Assembly: GCA_013399015.1 (NCBI GenBank)
Contig: VWZX01010825.1
Location: 372,001-436,000 of the forward strand
DNA length: 64,000 nucleotides
Direction of reading: 5' to 3'
Source of the DNA: Galbula dea
Taxonomy: Eukaryota > Chordata > Aves > Piciformes > Galbulidae
The notes beneath the pieces were generated by a model. That model was not told where the DNA came from. It worked only from the letters and a program-made list of their open reading frames with translations, and ran no database searches. A program made the translations under genes and the position numbers. Within the stretch, counting starts at the first letter, position 1. Each line of letters starts with the position of its first letter. Of this stretch, positions 1 to 11,060 are shown piece by piece.

Positions 1-485
1 GAGGGGGAGAAATCACCCCCGGGGGACAAGGAGCAGCTCTCCCTGGGGATCAGGGATCCTTTCTGGCAGCCAAGCTGGGATCTTTGAAGCAGGGATTTGG
101 GATTGAGGAGGGGGACACAGGCCATTTGGGTGGGGACAAGCAGCAGCTCAGGGTTTTTTGCAGCAGCAGGCAGATGTTGAGGGAAGGGGCCCTCAGAGGC
201 ATGATTTTACCCTGGAGACACCAGGATAGAGCAGATTCAGGAATCAGAAAGCCAAGCCCACAGCTAGGTAAGAAAGAATCCCAGTGACACCAGCACCCTA
301 GAGCCTGCTTGTGCCATTAAAGCCCAGAGCAGGGAATTGGGATATCCCAAAGCCACATCCTCATCCTCCCCTGGCTTCCCCTTCCTGCTGCAAACCTGCT
401 CCCATCAACTGCATCCAGTTTTGGAGAAGAAAAAGCCACCACCAAAGCTATTCCAGAGTCTAATAAAGTCAGTGAATACAGAGGC
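1..485 (+). other. Flanking sequence with a possible 3' transcript end on the plus strand
   Basis: No protein is recognisable. The plus strand has an AATAAA hexamer at 462-467 in a context that could be a poly(A) signal, and a good donor-like GTAAGA after AG at 268. In mammals PLEKHB1 converges on the 3' end of RAB6A, so a plus-strand gene ending here would fit that arrangement (recalled gene order, not checked). The short open frame from base 1 to the stop near 89 resembles nothing I know. It could equally be plain intergenic DNA. Confidence 0.2.
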
Positions 486-543
486 AGCCTGTGGCTGAAT
501 GAGGATGAGGAGGGAGCTGCTCATCCTCCACCATCTCCACGGG

Positions 544-544
544 N
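544..544. other. Ambiguous base (single N)
   Basis: A lone unresolved base in unique sequence. It affects no supported feature. Confidence 0.95.
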
Positions 545-1309
545 GGTGCCCCTCAAGAGCTGCACATGGATGTCACCAGCTCCCTCATCTCCTCCTGCAC
601 CTCTCTTCCTCCCCCTTTGCCAAGCAGGAGCAACTGGAGGGGAGGGATGGGCTGCTGGAAAAGCTTAAAACCAGCCTTTCTACTGCAAAAATGGGGCTGG
701 AGCAGAGCTGACAGCACCCAACATGGTCCTCAGCACCCCAAGGGTCTTGGGGGGTCACCACTAGCAGCCTCTGAACATGGCATGATGGCCCCAAAGAGAA
801 AAAGCTGCCTGGGAAATGCCACTCATGCTGACAGAGGACCATGATCACATCCTGGCAGAGTGGCTCCTTCCTCTGCATCCCAAATTCAGCCCCTGTGGGT
901 TGAGCTGTCTCCATTTGGGAAGGGTCCCATGCAGCAGAAGATCCTGACCAGCCCTGCCTTAAACCTTGAGATGGCACAGAAGCATCACTGGCTCTAATGC
1001 ACACATGGGAGCTGAGGTTGCTTTGCCTCCTGCTCTTCAGGAAAAAAACTCAGCATTTTCTAAGCACAAAGGTTCAGGCTTTCCCCACACAGCCCTTTCC
1101 CAGCACACAAACCCAACTTGGAAGGGGTGAAGAGGAGAAGGATCCAGCTCCATACACCCCTTTGTGTCCTCATCCCTTCTCCCATCTCCCAGCCAGGGTC
1201 CCACATCAGCACACTCACCTCTGTACATCCCTGGCTCCCTTCTACTGCTGATCACACAGCTACTTCTGCTGCAGTGCTGGGGGGCAGGGGTCAGTGAACA
1301 GAGAAATCC
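545..1309. other. Intergenic stretch, nothing recognised
   Basis: Unique-looking sequence of moderate GC. Open frames on both strands are short and overlapping, and none shows a recognisable domain. No repeat family was identified. Confidence 0.5.
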
Positions 1310-2050
1310 TAGAGCCAAGGAATCAGTTAATTGGAAAAGACCTTCAAGATCCTGGAGTCCAACCATTCCCCAGCACTGCCAGGGCACCACTAACCCATGG
1401 CCCTCAGCACCACATCTCCAGGGCTTCCCAAACCCTCCAGGGATGGGGAATCCACCACTGCCCTGGCCAGCCTGGGCCAGCCCTTCACAGCCCTTTTGGG
1501 GAAGAAATTGCTCCTCATGGCCAACCTGAACCTCCCCTGGCACAACTTGAGGCTGTTTCCTCTTGTCCTCTCCCTTGTTCCTTGGGAGAAGAGCCCAAGC
1601 CCCAGCTGGCTCCAGCCTCCTCTCAGGGAGCTGCAGAGAGCCAGAAGGTCTCCCCTGAGCCTCCTCTTCTCCAGGCTAAGCAAGCCCAGTTCCCTCAGCT
1701 GCTCCTCACAACCCTTGTGCTCTAGACCCTTCCCCACCTTCCCTGCCCACACTCCAGCACCTCCATGGCCTTCTGGGGGTGAGGAGCCCAAAAGGGAGCC
1801 CAGGCTTGGAGCTGTGGCCTCCCCAGTGCCCGGCCCAGGAGGACAAGCCCTGCCCTAGCCCTGCTGCCACACCAGTGCTGCTCCAAGCCAGGATGTTCTT
1901 GGCCTTCTTGCCCACCTGGCCACTCTGCTGCCTCATCTTCAGCTGCTGGCCACCAACCCCCCAGGTCCTTTTCCTGGGGGCAGCTTTGCAGCCACTCTGC
2001 CCCAAGCCTGGAGCCTTCCTGGCGTTGTTGTGAGCCCAGGTCAGGACAGG
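1310..2050 (-). mobile_element. CR1 LINE fragment, type B, minus orientation
   Basis: Read on the minus strand this is the 3' part of a type B CR1. The 3' end lies near 1310-1340 (ggaaaagaccttcaagatc on plus). The antisense of 'gctgagggccatgg' follows at about 1395, and the element runs upstream to about 2050, where it is 5' truncated. It is collinear with the copy at 35820-36600 but ends about 40 bp sooner at the 5' side. The many open frames here are CR1 3'-region noise, not genes. Confidence 0.88.
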
Positions 2051-3559
2051 CCCAGCACAGAGAGACTCCCACACTTCTCCCCCCTGCAGTACCTGAACAT
2101 CCTAGGGGTTGATCCTGCTTCTCCTGAAGCTCCTGGTTTCCTGAAGATCCAGGGACACCACATGACCCAGGCCAGGCCACTGAGAAGAGCAGTGATGAAC
2201 CTCCCAGCAGTGGCTTCCTGAGGTGTTCATGCTGTCAGTAGGAGCAGCTGATGGCAGCCAGACCCTTCACTAGGAGCCTAAAGATGCAATTAAATAGGTC
2301 AAAAATGCATCTGGAAGCACAAAGAACAGAAACCTTTGCCCACAAAACCACCTAGCTTGGTTTCTGTTCTGCTCAGCTCTTCACCTGCAGGAGAGGAGCT
2401 TCCTGGGGACCTTCAGAGCCAACTGTGCAGGACCAGAGGGACAGGAAGCACTGAGAAACAGGAGTTAGGGTTGAGCACTGAACTCCCACTCAAACACAGG
2501 CTCACATGACCCTTCTCTCCCAGCAGCAAAAGCTTGCTGAAGCCTCACACAGCATCCAAAGCCCAGAACAACTCCCAACTCCCTCCCAAAGGGAGGATTA
2601 ATATGGTAGGAGCTGCAGTAAAGGCCAGGCTCAAGAGGTTGATGTCCAGGCACAGCCAGAAACAGCACTGAGACATAGCACAGCAAAACCACCAGCTGGA
2701 GGCTGCTTTGATCCTCACTGTGCTCAAACCCTCTCTTCTCTGCAATGAAAGCAGCTGCATTGTGGGCTGCTGCACCCTGCTGAAGGTCAGGATTGAATCT
2801 TGCATTTCCACCTGTCCCTGCTTCCCAAGCTAGGCTAAAAGTGGGAAAGGGAAGTGCCAAGTCCTCCACCAGCATCACCAGCCACCACTTTCTCCCTCCA
2901 ACAACCTGTATCTAAGGCCACGCAGCATCATGGAGCTGCAGGGGGCTAGGGAAGTGATTCCAGTGCTTTAATTAGCAGTTACTTTAATCAAGCCTCTAAG
3001 CCATTGCTGCTTCCAGACGTTGCTCACTGGGTGGTCAACAGCAAACACTCCAAAAGGCTTTCATTTCCATCCAAAGCCTCAGGGAACAGGTGGCAAGCCT
3101 GGAAGATTCGACTCAGAAACAGTGAGTGCTCCAGGAGAGCCTCTTCCCCCTGGGGACAGCAAGAGCATGGCCCAGCTGCCTCCAGCCCTGCCCTTACTCC
3201 TCATCCTCCAGGGAAGGGCAGAGCTGCCCCTGGCATTACCACCCAGCTGCTCTTTAACTCCTGACACGGGCATCAGCCTGGGCAGCAGGTTGCATTCAGC
3301 TGCTGCAAGAGGATCCCAAATTCCTCGCCAAAAGCCATGGTGGACTTTGGTGTTGTCAGAGGAGGGTGGGGAAGGGAAAAGGTGGTGAAAAAGGCAGGGG
3401 GAGGGAGGGAGAAAAAGAGATCCTTCAGCAAATTGCTCTAAACCCCAGCCCAGCAAGGCTGGAAAGCCCAAAATCAGGCAGTGACAGAGAGGAGGAGGCT
3501 GAGCACAGATGGGAGAGGCTGCTTGGAGGTCTGGCCGTTTGCAGCTGCTTTCTGGCAGC
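2051..3559. other. Intergenic stretch, nothing recognised
   Basis: No exon, repeat or RNA gene could be identified. There is a purine-rich patch around 3360-3425 (g/a runs on plus). CpG content starts to rise near 3540, leading into the next feature. Confidence 0.45.
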
Positions 3560-3960
3560 CTCTGCCGCAGCCCCGTGGCAGGTAGCCTGATGAAAAGCAA
3601 CCTCCCCACCCCCATCGAGCTTCCTCTGGGGGCTGGTACATGCCCAGCATGGAGAAAGGTCCTGCTGCAGCCGGTGGAGCTCTCTCACCGGCTCTCCTTT
3701 GGGTGCTGGATTAAAGCCGAAGCGACGCAGCGAGGGGACGGCTGCTGCTGCAGCAGCTCTGCAGATGCGGCAGCTCCTCCTGACCCTTCCAGCGAGGCAG
3801 ACAAAGGAGCCAGCAGCCAGCAGCAGCGTGAGGCGCTCTCTAAGCCGAGGCAGACACTCCCTTCTCCGATTTCACAGCTCAGAAATGCAGTCAGGTTGGG
3901 AGCAGAGAGCTTGACCTGCTGGCAGCCATCAGCTAGGTGCAAGCATCCCACCCCGGAGCT
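3560..3960 (-). promoter_or_regulatory. CpG-enriched patch with a minus-strand donor; possible 5' noncoding exon
   Basis: By eye about 18 CpGs lie in this stretch, against a CpG-poor background. On the minus strand a splice-donor-like GCCG|GTGAGAG occurs with the exon side beginning at 3689 and extending to higher coordinates. The combination of CpG clustering, GC-rich trinucleotide runs (ctg/cag) and a donor is typical of a noncoding first exon. In mammals FAM168A lies on the same strand as RAB6A further along, so an upstream exon of that gene is one candidate. No coding sequence supports this, and it could be a regulatory patch or chance. Confidence 0.3.
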
Positions 3961-4537
3961 GATGGGTGCCTTGCCCAGCAGCAGCTCCTCACCCCCCAGT
4001 TAATCCAGCAAATCCCTGTTCTAGGTGGGGAACTGGGATGCCAGGATTGGAGATGACAGCCCCAAGGCTAGGTAGAGGAGGAAGGTGAAGGTAACACCAG
4101 CAATGGGGAGCAGTAAGGAGGAGCTGAGACCATCATGCTTCAGTGCTACCCAGGAGACAACACCCACTTATGTCAAGCCCTTCCAATGGAGCTTTCCCAA
4201 ACCCACTTTGGAGAGGTGGTGTTTCCAGATGCTACCACCCAGGACAGGACCTGAAGGTGCCAGCAACAAGGAACAGAAGCTCCCCCCAGTGACAAAAGCC
4301 TTCCCCAGTGACCTGTCCTTTATCACCAGCCCCAGCACACCTCCACAGCTCCAAGACCACACTTGAGTTTCTCCCTTCTCAAACCTCACAGCCCATTTAT
4401 TGATGGCCCTTTTCATGTGGACAACCTGGACCAAGTGACAACGGTTAGGCTGCTGCTACCAGACCAAACTCAGTTAACATCCCCAGAATACTAGCCAAGG
4501 CCAACTCCCCCCAAAAGCATCTGTTACTGGTACTCAC

Positions 4538-4950
4538 CTCCCGGTCCCTGCAGCCCTGGTCTGCCCTCTCCAGCACAGATAGAGGCTGTTGGAAGCTCCT
4601 CCTGAAGGAAGGTGTCGCTCCACCCGCAGAGCAGGCTCCCAGCTGAAGCACAGGCAGCGGTGAGGCCACACAAGGTGAAAGGGAAGGGAGGAAATGGCTG
4701 GATGTGAGGAGGCAGAAAGGCCCAGCTGCAGCAGGCAGAGGCCAAGCTCTCTGTCCCCATCCTCCAGATCGCTCCTCGCTGGCTGGAAACAACGGCAGAG
4801 ACACCAGAGAGAGGCAGAGGGACAGCGAGCACACAACTCCTCCTCCTCCAAAACCAAATCCAATCCAACCCTTGCCCTTCACAAAGCTTCCTGCAGCACT
4901 TCAAACCCCAAAAGCAGAAGCAAGCAGCAGCAAGCTGAGGGCCCTGCACC
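4538..4950 (-). other. Candidate minus-strand noncoding exon with a strong donor
   Basis: On the minus strand the sequence reads GGACCGGGAG|GTGAGTACC, an excellent 5' splice site whose exon side starts at 4538. The sequence behind it is GC-rich and open in more than one frame, but none of the translations is recognisable. It might be an alternative first exon of the same hypothetical minus-strand gene as the patch at 3560-3960. The upstream boundary is a guess. Confidence 0.22.
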
Positions 4951-5784
4951 CCCAGGAGCCTGGCTGGTGCTGGAGAGAGAGGAGAGAGGCAGAGCTTTCC
5001 AAGGAGACAGGTGTTTATTCAGTTGAAGCACTAGGGATTGGGGCTGTTGTCCTTGTTGGTTCATGTGACCAAACAGAGCTGAGGTACCAGGGACATCCCC
5101 ACATGAAGGAACCTTTTCCCTCCCCTCCCCATACAATTTCTTCAACTACTCTGTACCAAGACAAAAAAGGAGCCAGGGAAAAGCTGCACAATGCACTGCA
5201 CAACTCTCATCCAGAGTGAGGAGGAGAAAAGAACCAGAGCAGAAACCTCCACTGCTTACAAAGTCATTGTCAAGGAAAACAAGTCCCCTCCCAGGGTTCC
5301 ACTGGCCATGGCAAGGGAGCAAAACAACATCAAACCCTAAACCCAGATGGATGGATGGTGCAAAACCACCCCAAACAACCCAAACTCTCAATGAAGGCTG
5401 TGCTGCTCCTGTGCTCACTGGGGAAGTGTCTCTCCCACCTTCTCTAGGATGGGATTGAGTCCTGCAGTCACCTTAAGCACTGACTACCAGCAAGGGCAGA
5501 TGTTAACCACTCCTGGCTGTCCAGAGCAGACCCAAGGCCCTCCTGAGGGGGTAAATGCCAAAGCACTGATGACTTGGCCCTGTTCCTGCAGCCACTGGCC
5601 TGTGCTGAACATGGAGCTCGTGGGCTTGCTTTGCTCTCTAGATCTTTGTTACAACAAACCTGCTCCAAGAGGTGCAGCAGCTTCCACTAAGAGCAGCCAA
5701 GCTGCTCATCCACCAGATCCTGCAGGTGCTTAAGCCAGCTCCTTGCAAATCCAGTGCTTAAAGCTTGGAACTGCAGGAAATGTA
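4951..5784. other. Intergenic stretch, nothing recognised
   Basis: Unique sequence without a recognised gene or repeat. It lies just beyond the RAB6A transcript end on the downstream side. Confidence 0.45.
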
Positions 5785-5923
5785 GGGGTTGGGTGAGAGC
5801 AGAGGCCAACAGGGACATGGCAGGGGTTTGGGTGAGAGCAGAGGCCAAAAGGGACATGGCAGGGGTTGGGTGAGAGCAGAGGCCAACAGGGACATGGCAG
5901 GGGTTGGGTGAGAGCAAAGACCA
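5785..5923. repeat. Minisatellite, about 3.6 units of 38-39 bp
   Basis: The unit begins ggggttgggtgagagcagag and is repeated at 5785, 5823, 5862 and about 5900, the last unit being partial. Units differ by single bases and a 1-bp indel. It sits about 200 bp past the predicted RAB6A cleavage site, so it is probably outside the mature mRNA. Confidence 0.9.
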
Positions 5924-6134
5924 AGAAGTATGAGCTTGTGGGAAAGAGCCAAACAATGACCAACATAAGGCATGTGAAGAACAAAAGGCAACCAAAACCC
6001 AAAGCAACAAGATGAACCATTTCTGGAGTTACAGAAGGGTACTAACAGAGGAAAAGCAGCCAGGTTTCCTTCCCCCCTCCCCACTAAGAGTCTCTTTCAA
6101 ATAAAGAATGCTCCTTTGTCACATATCATTGATG

Positions 6135-6140
6135 TTTATT
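6135..6140 (-). terminator. RAB6A: Poly(A) signal AATAAA of RAB6A (predicted)
   Basis: TTTATT on plus is AATAAA on the gene strand, the only canonical hexamer I found between the stop codon and this point. Cleavage would be expected 10-30 nt further, about 6108-6125. An ATTAAA variant about 40 nt upstream, near 6179, is a possible minor site. Confidence 0.65.
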
Positions 6141-7483
6141 TCAAGACATGCCACGTCCAAAAAAAAACCAAACTTGCCTTTAATATTGCATTAGAAAAGC
6201 AACTTTACATCTCCTTCTGCCTTGGAGTTAGTGGTGTGCAGAGTTGCTCTAAACCCAGGGCAGGGCATGAGCCTAGGAATGAAGAATTCCAAATCCTTTT
6301 TGGTTTGTTTTCATGTCCTTTTCCTGGTGACCAGTGGTGGTGAGGACAATTCCCCTTCTCTCTCCCCAGCTGGGGGGATTTCAGAGGGGCAGAAGTGAAC
6401 CAAAGAAGGAGCCTGAAGACTCTGGTTGCAAGACAGGCTCCAGAATTTCCTTCCCTGCACTGGCTAACTCAGCCACCTCGGCCCAGCAAACAAATGTATT
6501 TACAGTTGTGTTGGATTAACTGACACAGCAACTTCACAATGACTAGTAAAGATTAAAAGGGTGCACTTCTAGTGTGTTCCATTCCGTGCTGCTCAGGGAG
6601 CGACACTGGCAAAGCTCGACACGGATTCCTCAGCCAAAGGAAACCAAAACAACAACAACACAATTCTTAAGTACAAAAGAAAAGTGAAGCCAAGAAATAA
6701 ATATCCAAGAAAAATGGTTAATTGGGAGCCCAGTTAAATAGGAAACTAAATGACTAGTTCTTGAACCCAACTAGACAGCTCTCGAGAACCAAACTAAACC
6801 CACGTGGAAGACTGAAGGTAAAAAAAAAAGCTAAAAAGTAAAAAGGCATCAATCTGCAGAATCAGAAGTTGGTTTCCATCCTATTAAAACTCTTTTCTTG
6901 TCCATCTACAGTCTCTCAACTACATCTCTGGATGATGACAGTCCACACCCCCTTCCCCAGCCACCCTACAACCACACTCCGGCCCAAGACGGGTGCCAGT
7001 CTCCCCTCTGCCCCGGCCCTGGCCTGGCAGCACAGTGTCTCCATGGGATAGTCCAGGCTGCTCTTTCCTCTTTTCTGCCCAAATTTCATCAGGTTTCACT
7101 CCACTTCAGCAGCTCTTAGTGCCTGAAGTCACTTTTAGTATTTCCCCTAAAAAAATCAGCAGCAAACCTCTTTTCTCCTCCAACCAAGCTGAAACATTCC
7201 CATTCCCAGTAATAATTCACTTCCCTGGTGTTCTACATAAAAGGAAAACAAAAACAATGCTTTGAAAACTCCTCTTGCACTCAAAACATATTTCCCTGTT
7301 TCCTGCAAGTCTTCTGCTCATCCACATCCAACCTTTGCCTTCCCCCCTGGACCCTCCAGAAGCCCTCCAAGAAAGCCACTTGCTAAAGTTCTCAAGATGC
7401 CTCCTTGGAAATGAGTTCACCTTGCCTCTGCAAGAGCTAAAAACATCCAGGAGCCTTTTGAGGTGTCCAACCACCTGCTAAGG

Positions 7484-7676
7484 TTGGGTTGGGCCTGTCA
7501 AACCCACCCAGGCTCTCAGGCTGGGCCTGTCAAACCCACCCAAGGCCCTCAGGCTGGGCCTGTCAAACCCACCCAAGGCCCTTGGGCCCTTCAAACCCAC
7601 CCAGGCTCTCAGGCTGGGCTTGTCAAACCCACCCAGGCCCTCAAGAGGTTGGGCCTATCAAACCTACCCAGACCCT
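7484..7676. repeat. Minisatellite in the RAB6A 3' UTR, about 6 units of 32-33 bp
   Basis: The plus strand repeats ggctgggcctgtcaaaccca followed by cccaggctctca or cccaaggccctca. There are about six units: most are 32-33 bp, one is shortened to about 27 bp, and the last is degenerate with an extra 'agag'. On the mRNA strand the unit carries GGGTGGGTTTGACAGG and so puts repeated G runs in the transcript. Confidence 0.92.
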
Positions 7677-8059
7677 CTCTGCTCCAAAGCCTAAGAGCTT
7701 GGTTTCTGTTTTGTTGTTGTGGTAAGGATAAGCATTTAACCCTCAGCATCTACCACCTCTCCTTGCATTCCTGACTGCTCTAAGTCACCTCCAGTTGGTT
7801 AGAGAAATCCAAAGGGGTTAAGATCTGCAAGCAGTCTTCTGCACATCCATCTCAAGTCCAATTCCACACTTCCTCAGTTCCCACCATCTCAAAGTGCAAT
7901 ATCATAACATATTAAAAAAGGAACAAAGATTAAGAAATTGTACCTAGTTCTGGTTTGTTTTTCCTTTGTTTCTTTTAAAGTTATAACTAGAATATGCTGG
8001 AATATTTTGGCTTTTTTTTTTTTTTTCTTATAAATAATGAAGACACTGACATTTTCCTT

Positions 8060-8081
8060 TGTGTGTGTGTGTGTGTGTGTG
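8060..8081. repeat. (TG)11 microsatellite
   Basis: Eleven TG dinucleotides on plus, which is (CA)n on the RAB6A mRNA strand, inside the predicted 3' UTR about 160 nt after the stop codon. (CA)n tracts in transcripts can bind hnRNP L. No function is shown here. Confidence 0.95.
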
Positions 8082-8242
8082 CTTGTGAAGCTAAGAGATC
8101 ATCTCCACGAGACAGCCAGCCATGAGGAACTGCAATAGGTTATTAAAGGGGAAGGTTCAAGCCAATATTCACACTGCAGTCAATGAAGAGTAAAGGGAGG
8201 GGAAGCAGTGATGTTCTGGAGAAAGGTAGAAGCCACATGGTA

Positions 8243-8307
8243 TTAGCAGGAACAGCCTCCTTCACTGACAGGCTGCTCTTGAGGCTTTTCCAGTTTTATG
8301 TCAATCA
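8243..8307 (-). CDS. RAB6A: RAB6A exon 8 (last coding exon)
   Basis: Acceptor CTTCCAG|TG at 8308-8310, coding to the TAA stop at 8243-8245. It completes the split codon of Met188 and encodes residues 189-208, IDIKLEKPQEQPVSEGGCSC. This is the Rab hypervariable C-terminal tail, and CSC is the signal for geranylgeranylation of both cysteines by Rab geranylgeranyl transferase with REP, which anchors Rab6 to membranes. The tail matches RAB6A and not RAB6B (which, from memory, has LDKPQEPPASEGG). Fragments of two CR1 elements begin about 175 bp upstream in intron 7. Confidence 0.98.
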
Positions 8308-8479
8308 CTGGAAGACAGGAGTTAAGGTAAATAGATCATTCAAGCCTGCTTTCCCTGCCAGCTAAGGTGGGACAGGATGCTGAGAGGTGTTTTGACTTCA
8401 GTGTTTCCCACCAAAAGAACCTGAAAAGGGAGTTTAGAGAGCTTTGGAAAAGCCAAGCTTCAGAGTCATGATACAGCTT

Positions 8480-8650
8480 TTGTGACTCTCAATACAGTTC
8501 AGAAACTGGAGCCCAGGAGGTTGCAGCTGAGCAGGAGGAGAAGCTTGTTTGGTGGGAGGGTGTTGGAGCCCTGGCCCAGGCTTTGCAGAGAGGCTGTGGA
8601 GTCTCCTTGTGTAGAGAGATTCCCAAGGCAGCTGGAGGTGACCCTGGGTG
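8480..8650 (+). mobile_element. CR1 fragment, type A, plus orientation, 3' end missing
   Basis: Sense type A sequence from 'cccaggaggttgcagctgag' to 'ggaggtgaccctgggt', then it stops. The last 90 bp or so of the usual 3' end (gcaagctgctgtgggtgacc onward) is absent. It abuts a CR1 of opposite orientation at 8651, so the two converge. Confidence 0.88.
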
Positions 8651-9395
8651 ATGGATCATCCACAGCTTCTCTGGGCAACCTGGGACAGGGGCTCACCACT
8701 CCTGTGATAAAGAATTTCTTCCTTACATCTAACCTAAATCTGCCCTCTGCCAGGTTGAAATGGTCACCTCTTGCCCTGTGGCTACACTCCTTGGCAGAGT
8801 CCCTCCATATATCTCCTACAGGCCACCACTAAGTCCTGCAAGGCCACCAGAAGGTCTCCCTGGAGCCTTCTCTTCTCCAGCCTCAACGACCCCAACTCTC
8901 TCAGCCTGGCCTCACAGCAGAAGGCTTCCAGCCCTCCCATCATTTCTGGGGCCTCCTCTGGCCCTGCTCCACCAGCTCCATATCTCTGCTGTGCTGAGGA
9001 CTCCAGAGCTGGCCCCAGCACTGCAGCTCAGCTCTCCCCAGAGCAAAGCAGAGGCACAGTCCCCTCCCTGCCCTGCTGCCCACACTGCTGGGGCTGCAGC
9101 CCAGGCCAGGGTTGGCTCCTGGGCTCTGAGCACACATTGCCAGCTCAGCTCCAGCTCTCCATCCCCTAGCCTGGGCTGATACTGGGGATTGACCCAACCC
9201 AGGTGTAGAACCTTGTCCTTCTTGAACCTCACAGTTCACCTGGGCCCACCTCTCAAGTTTGGCCAAGTCTCCCTGGACCTTTCTAGGTCCAATCAGTGCT
9301 AGATTCAGTCTTCCAGCACTAACTGCAGCACCTCCAGCTTGGTGGGCACCCAGAAGGGGCTCAACCTGCTGGCTCAAAGAACAACAAAGCCCTGG
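8651..9395 (-). mobile_element. CR1 fragment, type C, minus orientation, 3' terminus missing
   Basis: Antisense type C from 'gatcatccacagcttctctg' through 'aggtctccctggagccttct' to about 9395 (the antisense of the conserved region ending near 'ggtgggcacccagaaggg'). The terminal 3' segment, about 80-100 bp in the copies at 24617 and 32364, is missing at the junction with the plus-strand fragment. It extends further 5' than most copies in the window. Confidence 0.85.
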
Positions 9396-11060
9396 AGATA
9401 GCAGGATCCTGGAGGAACCCACAGAAGGACAGCTCCTGCTCCTCTCTACTTCTCAGCCAAGCACCTCCCTCCCACTGCCCTGCTCACACTCACCTTCCTG
9501 AACACCCCTGCCATGACAGCTGATGTCCAACAGGAACAGAAGGTCACTTCTCTTCACCAGCTGGTGATAAGCTACCCCTTCTGTGGCACTCAAATTCCTA
9601 GGTAGCCTTTCAGAGGAGAAGCTCTGACCAGTAATCCCTAAACCCAACACAGGGCAGTTCAACACCCAGGCAAAGAGGTCACACCTCTGCTACTTCCAAC
9701 TTAACTTCTTTAGGGACTTGAAGTTGCATTTACAGAGGTTAGGAGAAAATAAACACCAAAAAGGAAACAAAAGACCAAGAATTCATCTTGAATACTCTAA
9801 ACCTCAATAAACCCTGAAGTCAAGAGATACCTGAAATAAGCCTCACCAGTCCAAGATCCTTGAACCCTCAAGTGTTCTGCAAAGCAGCTGCTGGAAGATC
9901 CTCCACCATTAATCCTAGCACAGCCCTCTGGGAGACAATCATATTTAATTCCTGTTATCTGCAGTCTGCAGGAAGGCAAATCCAAGGTGCCCCCACTGCA
10001 GTTCCATCTCAAGCCTGGTGATCAAACACTCCCTGATAGGCAGACCTCAGGCCTGTGCTTTCCACCACCCCCCTCATTAATCCAGGCTGTTGCTCATTAA
10101 CCTCCTGGTGACCTCCCTAACAAACTATTGGTGATCAATCAAGTCCAGATTGCACAAAGCCTGTGCATTAATTGCAAACCACAGCTTTCCAAATCCTCCT
10201 TTCCTCCATGCACTAAGATGCTCTACAGAGGCTGGAGTTGCAGCACCAAGCTTGTCCCCCTCCCACAGCCTTCCTCCAGAGCACCATTTCTTCTCCACCT
10301 CCTGCCAGCTACCTGATCCCTGCTGCAAACAGGATCAACAGCCCTAGAAAAGTTCTATCCACAAAGATTTCACTCACTTCTATTTCTCTTCCTTCTCCAA
10401 GGCTGATCCCTCCAGCTGAGTCTTCTCCACCCTCACACAGATGCCTGCCCAGAGCTGTCTGGGGTTAAGCACTGCAACAGGATGACTTGGGAAGTTATGG
10501 GATGTCCATCCTTGGAGATTTCTGATGTCTCCCTGTGCATGATGCTGAGTAACTGGCCTGATTCTGAGTTAGCCCTGCTTTGAGGAGAAGGGTTGGAGAG
10601 AGAACCTACAGAGGCCCAGGATTCAGACCTGCAAGGACCACTGAGTCTTTTCAAGCCTCTGTTTTCTCCCAATCCCACATCCAACCTGCTCCAACACCAA
10701 GCAAAGAATCCTTCTGGATCTGTGTGCACCCATCTGCACCTTCCTGCTGTCCTCTTTGGCTTTCACTTAGTTGTCCTCACCCTCACTTTGATGCTACCTC
10801 ATAGCCTCCACCCTTAACACCAACCCCAGCCTTCTGGGGCTTCTTCCAAGAAGAAGAGAAGCCAAGAATCAAGACTCCTTCCTCATTCCATCTTACTTGC
10901 CCCTGTTCCCTCTTTTGGAGGGCAGTCCACAAGCTGCCTGAGGGCTGCAGGAGAGAGCTCCCTCCTCCTTCTTCATCCTTGTTATTGAGGGATGTTTTCC
11001 TGGTCCCCACTCAATGCCTGGCAGTGCTTTGCCCCCAGTGAGCCCCAGCATAAAGGATAC

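Larger units (their letters stand above)
6115..8242 (-). other. RAB6A: RAB6A 3' untranslated region (predicted)
   Basis: Runs from the base after the stop codon (8243-8245) to the first canonical AATAAA on the minus strand, near 6135. The exact 3' end is inferred. The span contains a minisatellite at 7484-7676, an (AC)n run on the mRNA strand at 8060-8081, and an A-rich run on the mRNA strand near 8013-8027. No CR1 lies inside it, although CR1 copies are dense on the exon's other side. That absence is compatible with a constrained UTR. Confidence 0.7.
8308..11060 (-). other. RAB6A: RAB6A intron 7 (2753 bp)
   Basis: Acceptor side at 8308 (CTTCCAG), donor side at 11060 (GTATCC). It contains a back-to-back CR1 pair at 8480-9395. 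The remaining stretch, 9396-11060, is unique sequence in which I see no other gene or repeat. Confidence 0.93.

Noticed and set aside
5785..5923. CRISPR-like array
   Set aside because: Whole 38-bp units repeat directly without spacers, so it is a minisatellite in a vertebrate genome.
7463..7774. Repeat protein encoded by the minisatellite (periodic frames on plus)
   Set aside because: The frame merely follows the tandem unit. It is antisense to the RAB6A 3' UTR, unit lengths vary (32, 33, 27) and there is no start or splice context.
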